Below, one piece after another: positions 27,701-36,660 of a stretch of DNA of 64,000 nt. The stretch is from Rhineura floridana. Lineage: Eukaryota; Chordata; Lepidosauria; Squamata; Rhineuridae. A program made the translations under genes and the position numbers. A model generated the notes under the pieces. The model ran no database searches. It was not told where the DNA came from and was given only the letters and a program-made list of their open reading frames with translations. Each line of letters starts with the position of its first letter. The first letter of the stretch is position 1. The stretch covers positions 28,759,937 through 28,823,936 of the forward strand of contig NC_084497.1 of the NCBI RefSeq assembly GCF_030035675.1. The letters run 5' to 3'.

Positions 27701-28818
27701 AAAGCTGAGCATCCCTACATAGGACATCCTCTTCCCCGGAAGATGTTAAAGGATTTCCTGTAGGAAGGAGAAATCTGATTTTGCACATACAAAAAAGTGG
27801 GTGGTTGTGGGGAATGAATGTCAAAAGGTGAGCAATCGTATACAATTTGTCCTGCCCTCTCATTTGCAGGCTCCTAAGTCAATCTGTTCAGAACAATGTG
27901 AGGCGGGTCAAAAGAAGAAACTGATTGCCACGCTATCCTGCTGTTTTAAGTGCGTGGATTGTGAGGCTGGGACGTTTCTCAATAAAAGTGGTAAGTTCAC
28001 TGCTCCCCCTGGTAATCTAGTGGTTAGGATTTGGTACTCTCACTGCCACAGCTCAGGTTTGATTCCTGGCCAGGGAAGATTTTGGAGAAGTGTTAAAGCC
28101 TTTGCTTTGCATGCCAAAGATCCCAGGTTCAGTCCTTGGCTTCTCCAGGTAGGGATGGGAGAAATTCTTGCCTGAAATCTTGGAGAGCTGCTGCCAGTCA
28201 GTGTAGACAATACTGAGCTAGATGGACCAATATTCTGACTCAGTATAAGGAAGCTTCCTATCTTGTATGTTCATGCAAGTTCTTAGACTATACCATATTG
28301 GCCCTGGAGCAAAATTCCCAACATCCGTATATTTTCATGAACCTAAAATAATAAATCCAAATAGATATTAATCGTTCATAGACCTTCCAATTGCAGAAGA
28401 GAAATGTTTGACTCCATACAGTGGTGGAAATGAAAACGCAAATTACAGAAAGGCCCACTAACAGGACATTTAAAAATGGCTAATTTTTTTAAAAGAAGAA
28501 AGATTAACAACCAATGACCCACCGAGAATCTTCTGCTGAAATTGCTTATGGATCTTAACAGCTTGGGATGCAAACAATAATCTTTTACTGATTGTTTTAG
28601 TCTCAGGTTGGCTTGCCCAGGTAATGGGTGGTCAAAGGAATATGGAGGCAAGATAAAGAGCCCCTGAATAATCAGAGAGCTCTGGATTCATCTCTGATCT
28701 CACTTGGTGCCAATGTGACCATGTCAGTGATAGGCTGCACATTATCTACAGTATTTATTCATTTATTCATTCCCTAGGCTCGTTTGGGAGGAAGGTCGGG
28801 ATGATGATGATGATGATG

Positions 28819-28851
<33 letters not shown>

Positions 28852-30744
28852 CGCTATTTCTACACTGGCCATCAACATATGATCACAGGGCAGTGTCCAA
28901 CATCTTACGTTCTTAAAATGAATCCATACATTTTTCTAAAACCAATTAAAAATATCAATGCAAAGGACCGTATTCAACAAAGTCAACGCCTAAGTGGAAT
29001 GACTTCTGCTTGTGCAGTGAAAAGTAACCTTTCTCTTCTCTCCCTGAGCACTTCTCCAGATCTCTTCTGGGGGTTCCCCGAACTCTTCAGAGCTGATTTG
29101 GGGGCGGTGCAGGAGTTTGCTGCAGGTGGGAGAAGGAGGGAAGGGAAGTTCCGAAATCCGTCCTGCTCATTCAGAGACTAAGCTGGATTCAACCCAAAGT
29201 AAACACCAGCCCAAAGTGGAGCAGCAGCAAAAGAGCACATCTGGCAGCAATGGGTGCAATTTGATGAAATAATATGATGTGCTCACCCGCTCCAAGAATG
29301 AGTTTTGGGGTCCGATAGAGAAGTGGAGGGAGTCAGGTCAATGAGCCTAGTCAGTCGCTCCATCGCTGGTAACTCCTCATCGGTGGTGAACAGTAGAAGC
29401 TGCCTGTGTCAAAAGATTTTCTCCGCCTAGACCACTGTTGACTACTCTGACTGGCTGCAGCTTTTCAGGGTATCAAGCAGAGAGAAGTTCCCGTTGCCTG
29501 CTACTTGATCCTTTTAAAACTGGAAACGTTGGGGACTGAACTCGGTGTATAAGAACAGATGATGTTGCCTTATACCGAGTCAAACCAATGGTCTACCTAG
29601 CTTATTATTGTCTGCGCTGGCTGGCAGTGGCTCCCAGCCCACCTGGAGATGCCGAGGATTGGACCTGGAACCTTCTGCATGCAAGGCAGATGCTCTGCCC
29701 CTGAGGTACAGCGCTTCCTTGCCACATAGGGAAGAAGTTCCCCAGGGCCAGCAGCTGAGACATCCCAGCCCGACCATGCCTTACAGGTTGAATTCCCTGC
29801 GTTTTTGTTTAGTAGACGATTTCACCTGCCAGAGTTGTCCGTTGGACATGTGGTCAGAGCCCGGCCAAGAAGAGTGTTTCATGAAGCTTGTGGTGTACCT
29901 CCAGTGGGGCGATCCAATCTCCATCGTGCTGGTGTCTTTCTCTGTGCTCGGCCTCCTGGCCACGTTGGGGATCTTGGCCCTCTTCGCCCGCCGCGCTGGC
30001 ACCCCGGTGGTGAAGTCCGCAGGGGGCAGGCTCTGCTTCCTCATGATCGCCTCCCTTGCAGTTGGTTTCTGCAGCGTGGTCTTCTACATCGGCATGCCGA
30101 CGGGGCCCAGATGCTTCTTCCGCCAGACAGTCTTCAGCCTCTGCTTCACTGTCTGCATCTCCTGCATCACCGTCCGCTCCTTCCAGATTATCTGCATCTT
30201 CAAGATGGCTGCCTGGCTGCCACGAGCCTACGACCTCTGGAGGAAGTACCATGGGCAGTGGGTGTTCGTCACGGCCGTCTTGGTAGTCAAGGTCGCCATC
30301 ATAGCACTCAACATCTACTTCCACCCGCCAGTGCCAGTCCGTGCCCGTCCGAGGAACAATCCGGTGGTCCTTATCCTGATGTGCAATAGGAACTACAGGT
30401 CCTCCATGGTTTTGAACAATGCCTTTGACATGATCTTGTCTTTCCTGTGCTTTTGCTTCGCCTACATGGGGAAGGCGTTGCCCAAGAACTACAACGAAGC
30501 CAAATACATCACCTTATGTATGATCGGCTATTTCAGCTCCTGGCTGGCCCTTTTCCTCGTCATGTCCGTCTTCGAAGGGATCATGGTGACCATCTTTGAC
30601 ACGGCCACCATGCTGAACAACTTGTTTGCTATCTGCGTGGGCTACTTTGGTCCCAAGTGCTACGTCCTCATCTTCCACCCAGAGCGCAACACACCTGCCT
30701 TTTTCCAGACTGCCATCCAGAGCTATACCATGAGGCAGGAGTAA
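21516..30744 (+). CDS. TAS1R2: TAS1R2: taste receptor type 1 member 2 (sweet receptor subunit), 6 exons
   Basis: Class C G-protein-coupled receptor. With TAS1R3 it forms the sweet-taste heterodimer in mammals, at the apical membrane of taste cells. Six exons join in frame to 841 residues (human 839) with the TAS1R exon pattern and phases. Parts in order: signal peptide (MSLAGLVAACAGALVAAAAL); Venus-flytrap domain from FHLAGDYILGGLFSLH to about residue 490; a nine-cysteine domain (six Cys in exon 5, three in early exon 6); and seven membrane segments near 567-589, 605-625, 634-661, 681-701, 729-751, 764-785 and 788-811, then PKCY at 812-815. Residues matching the human sweet site are kept at Asp143, Glu302 and Asp307; human Asn143, Pro277 and Asp278 become Ala144, Arg277 and Glu278. 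No disabling change was found. A lizard-specific TAS1R2 paralogue, or another TAS1R, is possible, but the position after ALDH4A1 favours TAS1R2. Confidence 0.93.
22560..22860 (+). CDS. TAS1R2: TAS1R2 exon 2
   Basis: Completes Gln, then YKLKIVSYTYLQAMRFAVEE, INNSSVLLPGILLGYEMVDI, and VVGPDASQAAV to LVPQ. Acceptor GTCTCCCAG, donor GTAAGT. It carries the ligand-site Tyr104 and Asp143. Confidence 0.96.
22880..23120. repeat. hAT-like interspersed repeat (intron 2)
   Basis: Belongs to the family with 'CTGGCCCTCGGGAC', 'GTCCTTCAACTCTGGTCAGG' and 'AGAGAAGTGTACGAGGGGGT'. Related copies lie at 4653, 24150, 39270, 40310 and 44985. Confidence 0.5.
23233..24006 (+). CDS. TAS1R2: TAS1R2 exon 3 (bulk of Venus-flytrap domain)
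   Basis: 258 codons from ITFSATAKALSDAKIFPATF to LLGCNATQCNKQRVYPWQ. Acceptor GTCTCCAG, donor GTGAAC. Shows FKWNWVIVLASDDDYG, CIAFQETIP, VWIAAEAWSID and CNQDCDQC, all collinear with human TAS1R2. Confidence 0.97.
24150..24380. repeat. hAT-like repeat with internal TG tract (intron 3)
   Basis: Same family as 22880. A GT-rich microsatellite with interruptions occupies about 24247-24304. Confidence 0.5.
24440..24740. repeat. Foldback half and hAT-like 3' fragment (intron 3)
   Basis: 24450-24560 is a half-copy of the 25040/61440 family ('GTCAGTGGGGCAGTAAATCC'). A short (AT)n follows at 24558-24577. 24590-24740 is a fragment of the AT-rich family seen whole at 40479. Confidence 0.5.
24786..24998 (+). 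CDS. TAS1R2: TAS1R2 exon 4
   Basis: 71 codons from LLKEMSLVNFSLLNTAINFD to WQWDVPGKPFKKIASY and ITWNTADKL. Acceptor GTTGCAG, donor GTAAGT. Matches human LLEEIWKVNFTLLDHQIFFD and the following WQWD block. Confidence 0.96.
25040..25240. repeat. Foldback DNA element, near-complete copy (intron 4)
   Basis: The left arm 'GTGGCTCTGACATCCGTGGA'...'CTTCCAAGGAGCTG' and the right arm 'CAGCTCCTTGGAAG'...'CTGACATTGGAGC' form a large inverted repeat with a short spacer. Related to 61440 and 17440. Confidence 0.65.
25410..25675. repeat. Two hAT-like foldback copies of the 18848 family (intron 4)
   Basis: A half copy at about 25410-25475 and a nearly whole one at about 25538-25672 ('CTCTGGATGTTGCTGGACTC' ... 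'CAGCAACATCTGGAGGGCC'). Confidence 0.6.
25905..26186. repeat. Inverted pair of tRNA-derived SINEs (intron 4)
   Basis: A forward copy (about 25905-26030) is followed directly by a reverse copy (about 26030-26186), tail to tail. Both have intact B-box-like sequence. Confidence 0.7.
27020..27300 (+). repeat. L2-like LINE 3' end (intron 4)
   Basis: Starts with a short remnant of the protein end (KTFLFQQSF-like), then long T-rich 'TTTTAAAATGTTTTT' type sequence and 'GCTGCCCTGGGCCCCTTCTG', 'AGGAAGGGCTGGATAGAAAT'. Confidence 0.65.
27310..27720 (-). repeat. AT-rich hAT-like repeat, reverse copy (intron 4)
   Basis: Divergent reverse copy of the family defined by 40479-40921 ('ATTTTCATGAGAAACTT', 'AAAATGCATAGATTTATACA', 'GAGCATCCCTACAT'). 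Confidence 0.5.
27870..27990 (+). CDS. TAS1R2: TAS1R2 exon 5 (cysteine-rich domain)
   Basis: Reads APKSICSEQCEAGQKKKLIA, then TLSCCFKCVDCEAGTFLNKS and one base. Acceptor CATTTGCAG, donor GTAAGT. Contributes six of the nine cysteines that couple the flytrap domain to the membrane domain. Confidence 0.97.
28006..28077 (+). pseudogene. tRNA-Glu(CUC)-like relic in TAS1R2 intron 5
   Basis: 72 bases align without gaps to a vertebrate tRNA-Glu(CTC) as I remember it, with about 14 differences, all transitions and most at former CpG sites. The A box (TAGTGGTTAGG) and anticodon loop (CTCTCAC) are intact. Anticodon and T stems still pair. The B box reads GGTTTGATTCC, with the key C56 changed to T, and one acceptor pair is lost. 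It is probably a decayed tRNA gene or a tRNA-Glu-headed SINE rather than an active tRNA. Confidence 0.65.
28080..28265 (+). repeat. tRNA-derived SINE, forward copy (intron 5)
   Basis: Has 'GCATGCCAAAGATCCCAGG', 'TTCAGTCCTTGGCTTCTCC' and the tail 'CTGACTCAGTATAAGGAAGC'. It directly follows the tRNA-Glu-like sequence. Confidence 0.75.
28799..28849 (+). repeat. (GAT)n(AAT)n microsatellite (intron 5)
   Basis: About seven GAT units followed by about ten AAT units, at the end of a LINE-tail-like 'GGGAGGAAGGTCGGG' sequence. Confidence 0.9.
29395..29730 (-). repeat. Two tRNA-derived SINE copies (intron 5)
   Basis: Reverse copies at about 29395-29535 (decayed) and 29548-29730 (near complete, 'GCAAGGCAGATGCTCTGCCC'). 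The second ends about 80 bp before TAS1R2 exon 6. Confidence 0.65.
29813..30744 (+). CDS. TAS1R2: TAS1R2 exon 6 (end of Cys-rich domain, seven membrane helices, stop)
   Basis: Reads (V)DDFTCQSCP..., LQWGDPISIVLVSFSVLG, KSAGGRLCFLM, NYNEAKYITLCMIGYF, GYFGPKCYVLIFHPERNTPA, and TAA at 30742-30744. The tract TTTTTGTTTAGTAG offers two acceptors 3 bp apart. The first AG (start 29813) gives NKSVDDFTC, equal in length to human NHTEDEYEC, so it was chosen. The second (start 29816) drops Val and gives 840 residues. Confidence 0.96.
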
Positions 30745-30819
30745 AACTAGCAGGATTCTTTCACACACACACAAAAAGCGGATTTCCCGAGTGCACAAAC
30801 TCCCCATCAGACGCCCCAC

Positions 30820-30825
30820 ATTAAA
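30820..30825 (+). terminator. TAS1R2: Possible TAS1R2 poly(A) signal
   Basis: ATTAAA 75 bp after the stop. No canonical AATAAA is seen within the next few hundred bases, so this weaker variant is only a candidate. Confidence 0.3.
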
Positions 30826-31380
30826 AAAACCACAAAGCTGAACCCACACTGAGCATTCTTTGCCGCTTGCTTACATCCTGGATCAGTGATAGTTTCTCCA
30901 TAGTAGTCACAAGTTCTTATCTACGGTACAGCAATGATTGATTTATGATCTCTGCCTTGGTTCGGTAACTTTAAGGGTTGAACGGTCTCCTGCCCAAAGA
31001 TGAAGATGAGGAGATTTCAGCCCAAGTGAAAAAGGTGTTTTGATATGTTGTGGCCAGTTTGTTTGAAGCATGGGAAATGAGTGCATTCTAGTCTTATTTA
31101 ATTTGTGTACATGCTGTCCCTAACATTGCCTGTCATTTAAGTGCTTAAAAACACATACACCTAATGTATGTCACCCCCACCCCATTTTTCAAACTGCATG
31201 TTATTGCCTTTCCAGCTACACATTCCTCCCCCCATGCCACATTTCTGTCCAACTACATGCTAAAAAAACCCCGTGAAAACTAGAGCTGTGTTGAATAAGA
31301 TGGGCTGTCTGAGACATCTCTTTGGGACGTGGTTCCTGTCCCTTTCTCATAATCAGGGCCATCTGATGATGCTGAGCAAT
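30826..31380. other. TAS1R2 3' flank, no gene
   Basis: Unique, AT-leaning sequence without recognisable exon or repeat. Confidence 0.4.
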
Positions 31381-32110
31381 GGGAGATTCAGGACAGGCAA
31401 AACAGAAGGCCTTCTTCACACCGAAGACCTGTGGAACTCCCTGCCATAAGAAGTGGCAGTTGGCCATCAACTTGGATGGCTTTAAAAGGTTGTTTTGTTT
31501 GTTTATTTTACAAATCTGTAGACCGCTTCACAGCCTGAGGTGCTCAAAGTGGTGAACAACAGGACAAAAGTTTTAAAGATAAAATGTTTTTTAAAAATCT
31601 AAAAACAATCAAGCCACTGTCTAAAAAAAAGTAAAAACTACAACCACTCAATCTCTTTTAAAAAAAGGGTTGTCGCTAATGAAGTCCTACTCAGAGTAGA
31701 CTGATTGAAATGAATGACCCCAGGCTAGCCATGTTCATTAACTTCAACTGGTCTACTCTTAGGAATAATATTGAACACAATCCAGTAAAGCATTTCTATA
31801 TACGTATGATGATTATTTCATAACTGATTGGGTCTCACACATCAGGGCAAGCCTTCTTAAAGAAAAATGTCATCAGTAGTCACCTTAATGTCCTGACATG
31901 GGACGACTGTCTAATTTCAACTGGTAATTGATTCCAGAGGCAAATTCATGGGAGGATAAGGCTATCAATGGCTACTAGCCATGATGGCTATGTTCTCCCG
32001 TCACCCTTGGAGGCAGGATGCCTCTGGATGCCAATTGCTGGAAACCACAGGAAGAGAGAATCCTGTTGTTCTCAGACCCTGCTTCTCATTTGGGGCATCT
32101 GTTAGTGGCT
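31380..32110 (+). mobile_element. CR1-type LINE 3' end interrupted by a nested repeat
   Basis: 31380-31480 encodes a CR1 protein-end remnant (W-N-S-L-P-like, then DGFKR) and stops at 'GGCTTTAAAAGG'. The same element resumes at about 31940 with 'GGGAGGATAAGGCTATCAA' and 'GGCTACTAGCCATGATGGC'. Between them lie a T-rich LINE-tail-like piece (31485-31670) and a 'CTACTCAGAGTAGACTG' foldback (about 31683-31770). Confidence 0.7.
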
Positions 32111-32370
32111 GTGAGAGCATAAGAAGAGCCTGCTGGATCAGACCAACGGGGTCCCCTCTAGTCCAGCGTCCCGTTCTCCCAGTGGCCAACCAGATGTCCC
32201 AATGGGAAGCCCCCAAGCGGGACCTGAGCAACTCTCCCCTCCTGCGGTTCCCAGCTTTCAGAAACATACTGCCTCCCACCATGGTGGAAGAGCATGGCCA
32301 CCATGGCTAGTAGCCTAGCCCTTAATAGCCTTATCCTTCATGAATTTGTCTAATAAGATGTGTAAGACTC
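32110..32370 (-). repeat. CR1-type LINE tail, reverse copy
   Basis: 'AAGAAGAGCCTGCTGGATCA' at the left and 'CTTCATGAATTTGTCTAATA' at the right. It faces the copy ending at 32110, giving an inverted pair. Confidence 0.75.
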
Positions 32371-32379
32371 CTTTTGGCC

Positions 32380-32950
32380 TGATCCACCTTCAGGGCCCTT
32401 CTGAGGCTGTTAACCACCAGATCACACTAGGCCACGCTTTGTGAAAATGAAAGCAAAAAGCAACCACCCTGTGAATGTCATTGCCAAAGGTCACTGCAGA
32501 TGAAGCACGAGGATTGCGTGGGATCTGTGACTCCTCAGGCTAGCCTACTCTCTGAGTCTCATGAAAAGCTCTTCTTTTTTGCACCTCCATCTTCAGGCCA
32601 GTTTGAGGCAAGACACTTGGAGAACCTCCGCAACAAACGCTCTCAGGTGTGCCTCCTGTAAGTTGGGGCCAGAGCGTCAAGAGGATTTTTTGTTTGGTTG
32701 TTTTGAGCCCAAATTTAAAACTCCATGGCTTTCATACCTTCAAAACCAGCTCTTTAATGCTGTTGAAACACTTCTCTCTCCTTTTTTTTTTTTTGGAAGA
32801 CTATAAACGCCGCTCTGAGTTGGGGAGGGAAGGGAGTGGGTGTTAGCAGGGCAGATGAGGAGAGACGTGGGGAAAAGGGATTTTGAGTGTTCCTTCCCAG
32901 CGCGTTTGGCAGCCTTTCAACTTCAGCTGTTTTGCCCACCTGTTCCATTT
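32380..32950. other. Intergenic, no gene seen
   Basis: Mixed unique sequence with a T-rich tract near 32780 and no coding match. Confidence 0.3.
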
Positions 32951-32951
32951 T

Positions 32952-33038
32952 GTCTCGTTGTGGGACTGCGGTACCATCTCGTCTCGTTGTGGGACTGCGG
33001 TACCATCTCGTCTCGTTGTGGGACTGCGGTACCATCTC
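32952..33038 (+). repeat. 29-bp unit repeated three times, identical
   Basis: Unit starts GTCTCGTTGTGGGACTGCGG and ends TACCATCTC; copies at 32952-32980, 32981-33009 and 33010-33038 are identical. Each carries a GGTACC palindrome and two CpGs. The length is not a multiple of three, so it is not a coding repeat. Confidence 0.97.
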
Positions 33039-33167
33039 AAGCTGGACTTTCAGGCAGATGTCCAGGGCCCCGCTCAAGAGAACAAGCCTACTAACTTAAT
33101 GGGACTGTGCTGTGTCAGACGACAAGTTTTCCTGATCCAGTACAGTACCGGGCAGGTTCATAATGTA

Positions 33168-33530
33168 GACTAGGGATGGAAGTATCTGTCCACCTGGTTC
33201 TCCTTTTCCCCACTTTAAATTCAGTTGTCCACATTTCCGTAGCAAGTAACGATTTTTTAAAAGAAAACGCTCCTGAAAATTCTCCAGCATTTTAGTCCGA
33301 ATTTCTTCTAATAAACACATTTTTCTTGGCAGTTTTGACTCATGCACACATTTCTGCAAGCGATGCCTTCTAGTGCAATGCATTTCTGTCTGTTAGTTTC
33401 ACCAATATATTTGTTTTCATGCACCCGTTACCCTAACACACACATTTTTGTAAATATTGTTTGATTGGAGAACTGCATCACAAAATTCAGTTGTGTGTGA
33501 ATTTAAAAAGATGGCTGTGTTTCGTCTACT
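33168..33530 (+). repeat. AT-rich hAT-like repeat, truncated
   Basis: Begins TAGGGATGGAAG like the 40479 copy and follows the same body landmarks, but the right end is missing. Confidence 0.6.
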
Positions 33531-33599
33531 CATGTTGATTCAGAGCGTGTGGACTTCATAAATTCAGCTTTAAAGGCAGAGGTATGAAGGCATGATTGG

Positions 33600-34060
33600 T
33601 CAGAGAGGCAGGATGCTTCTGAATACCAGTTGCAGGAAACCGCAGGAGGGGAGAGTTGCTGTTGCACTCAGGTCCTGCAACATCTGGGGACCCAAGGTTG
33701 AAGGACAGTGTTCTAGATGACCTCCAAGGTTCCACCCAACTCTCTGCTTCTTTACTGTTTTGCATGCAGAGAGTTCTAAGTTCACTCCTCTTTCTGTCCA
33801 GTGGAAAAGGATCTTGGGTGGGATCTCTGGAAATGAACCTTCTTTGTCCAAAATGCTGGAGAGCTGCTGCCAATCAGAATCAGCCAAGCATGAGGAACCC
33901 ATGGCCCTGTAGCTGTTGCTGGACTCTACCTCCCATCATTCCTGACCACTGTCCATGCTGGTTGGGTTGGGTGGGAATTGGAGTCTAACCATAGGATCAT
34001 AGAACATCAGAGTCAGAAGGGGCCTATAAGGCTGTCGAGTCCAACCGCCTACTCAGTGCA
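33600..34060. repeat. Mosaic of CR1 tail, SINE, foldback and CR1 fragments
   Basis: 33600-33680 is a plus-strand CR1 tail. 33740-33885 is a decayed SINE. 33885-33990 is an 18848-family foldback. 34000-34060 is a minus-strand CR1 end with 'AGGATCATAGAACATC' and 'AGAAGGGGCCTATAAGG'. Confidence 0.55.
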
Positions 34061-34689
34061 GTTCTGGAGAGGGCACAGATTCCTTATCCACAATGTTGTC
34101 CTCACACCCACACATGCACCTCGCCCTCCAGGCAAGAGAGAGGCATTATTGCAGTTGAAGGACCCATTCCGGCCAGGCACAAGCTCCTGAATGGGGCAGG
34201 GCTAGTCAGGGGTGTGGCCTATGGACCGTCCCGAGGGCCAGGTAGGGAGTCTGCATTGGGCCCCAGCCGTGAGTTTCCCCACCCCCTTCTCTTGGCCATT
34301 GCCTCAGAAAGGTTTCCTTGTTCCTTGCATGCATGATTCTCCTGGTCTAGTTCCGCCTTCTCCATGAGGGGCAGGAAGTTTGGTGGTGCATGAAAGCTCA
34401 CCTGATTCAGTCATCCTCAGGGTAGCTTTGTCGGTTGGGTTTCTCCCGTGCTCAAGATGGTGGCTTTATCTGTAAGCATTGTTCAGTTGCTTTCGATGCA
34501 GCGTCCCCTCAGAATGACCCATTCGTAGATGGAGGAGGGTGCCTGTCGCATCTCTGGATGAGTTGCCTGGAACACTGATTCACACAGAGACAAAGGGAGC
34601 ATGGCCATTCCTTTGAGGGCCTCTTACCCTGAACACCACTCTGAAAGTAAATCTTTTTTTTTTGGAGGGGGCCTTAAGAGCAGAGAGTG

Positions 34690-34900
34690 CCTCCAGTTTA
34701 ATTCAGGCAAGGCATATCCTTGTCGGGAGACACTGCGATAACATATCAGTCCATCTGGTTTTGGTTAGCAGCTCAGTGTGAGGCTAATTGGCAAATCAAA
34801 CCGTCTGACATCCCCCCCCCTTTGTTAGATAAGTAGTTATTATTACAGGCCGGATGATGATGTGTGACACTTTTTGGATAAAACCCAAAGTTGAGGGTGG
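34690..34900. promoter_or_regulatory. Candidate conserved non-coding element
   Basis: Repeat-free island with 'GAGGCTAATTGGCAAATCAA', 'AGATAAGTAGTTATTATTAC' and other homeodomain- or GATA-like words. No open reading frame is credible. Conservation is inferred from composition only. Confidence 0.25.
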
Positions 34901-36478
34901 GTGGGGGAGGTTTCTGTTCTCTCCCCACTCCCTCCCGATCTTCCGCCCTCCTGTCGATGTTGGCTAAGGTGGTAACTCAGACCACATGGGATGCTTGCTG
35001 GCAAAACTGGGTGGACCGACGGGTGGGTGTCCACAGCGCAAATGAGTGTCGGAACGCTTTGAACCGCTCCTGGCTCTCAGCCGGCTTTCTTGTCATGCGC
35101 TTCACGCCAAGGGAGGCTTTTTTCTACCGGTGGTCCAAGTTGGGATGGATGACTCTTTCAGTTTCAGTTTCTCTCAGGGCTCCTCCAGACTGGTCTTTTA
35201 CGGGGGGGGGGGTATGTCTCTCTCAACACAACAGTAGCGCAACAAGTGGTGGATTTATTGTTTCATGAGTTGTCCTGGAAGGCTCCCCCACTGCAGCTCA
35301 CATTATCGCTGTCTGGAGGGGCTACAGGGAAACACAAGCGGGACAGAAAACAAAGCAGAAGATTTGTGGTATAAAAAGTTATGGGATTTCAGCAGGAGGT
35401 TACAGACTGGGCATCAGTTGGTAATGAAGCAGCGTGCCTGCCCCCAAACGTTTGCAAATGCAAATAAGTATTAGAAGCAGGGTCGTGTGTGACCGACCCA
35501 AAAGCATTATGGGCACGAATCATCATGACATCACAATTTTCAAAAATGATGTTTGGAGGGGCCCTAAATTTCGGGTTTTCCTAGTCTTAAATTCAGCATG
35601 AGCTTAATTCCTTATCTCTCCTTCTTTTTCTTGATATGACAACTACTAACAGGGAAGCCTTTCCAGACATATAAGAATAGAGTTGTGAAGGCCCAGTAAA
35701 ACCACAGAAAATTTTAGGGAAAAAATTGAGTTTTTAAAGTGTTTTTTTCCAATTTTTCTGGGGGAAAACTGGGAAAAGTAGGGAAAAACAGGCCTTCACA
35801 TCTCTATGCATGAGCTTACATGCATTTTAATCTGTTTTTTCCTCAACTGTTGATGTTTTAACTCTGCCCTTTACCGACAATTTTTGACTTTTTTGGAGGG
35901 AGGAACAGCTGAGAGATCCTGTTTACAGCTGAGAGGTATATGCATTTCATTAAATAAATTAAATTAAATAATAATTAATTTCATGAATCGCCTTTTACAT
36001 TTATGTCTCAAGGGGATTTACAGGCATACGATTAAGACAACTAAAAAAAAAGGTTTCATGTAGACCTTAATGCAGAGACCTTATTACCCAGCTGGAAAAA
36101 CTTGTTGAAAACAAAATGTCAGCTGTTTCCAGAAAAGTGCAGGTGTGTGTGGGGTTGCTGTTATATCTCAGCAGGGATGCTCTTCCACAAAATGGGGGCA
36201 GCCACACTGAAAGCCTTGCTTCTGCGTTACCATGGAGCAGGCTTCCCATTTTGGTGTCTCAAGCAACCTGGTCTACAGATGTGAAAGTCCGGGGGGAAAA
36301 GACCAAAAAAATTAGGCGTGGGGAAAAAAACCTCCCTAATTTATCTCCAACCTGGTCCTGAGATGTATAGTGCCATTTACAAGTTAGTTCCAACCTAGTA
36401 GTTTGATAACACTTCCCCCCATCACTTTTAGACAAACCCCCATCCTTACATGGCTGCAGCCCTCCCTTTGCCAACTAA
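34900..36478. other. Intergenic, mostly unclassified; small foldback at 35670-35815
   Basis: At about 35674-35815, TAGAGTTGTGAAGGCC and the distal GGCCTTCACATCTCTA are inverted repeats around an A-rich core, a likely small hAT-like element. 35995-36260 resembles an old L2-like LINE end, reverse strand. No gene is supported. Confidence 0.35.
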
Positions 36479-36660
36479 TCAATAAAACGCATTTATTTAT
36501 ACAATAAATAGTTCAATAGCTTTTTCCCACTTGCGCCAAATGGCTCTGCCTAATTGCCTTTTTCCCTTTTTTAAAACCATTGTTGCCACCTTTTAAGCCT
36601 TTAATATCCTCTGAAATGTCAGCAATGCCCCCACTCAGCCACCCTGGAATGTGCATGTTT
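36478..36660. promoter_or_regulatory. Candidate conserved non-coding element
   Basis: AT-rich, repeat-free sequence with 'AATAAATAGTTCAATAGC' and 'GCGCCAAATGGCTCTGCC'. Suggestive only. Confidence 0.2.

Noticed and set aside
29854-30324. 156-codon minus-strand acidic/His-rich frame
   Set aside because: Antisense shadow of TAS1R2 exon 6.
32840-33173. Overlapping frames on both strands across the 29-bp triplicate
   Set aside because: The unit length is not a multiple of three and the frames exist only because the repeat lacks stop codons in several phases.
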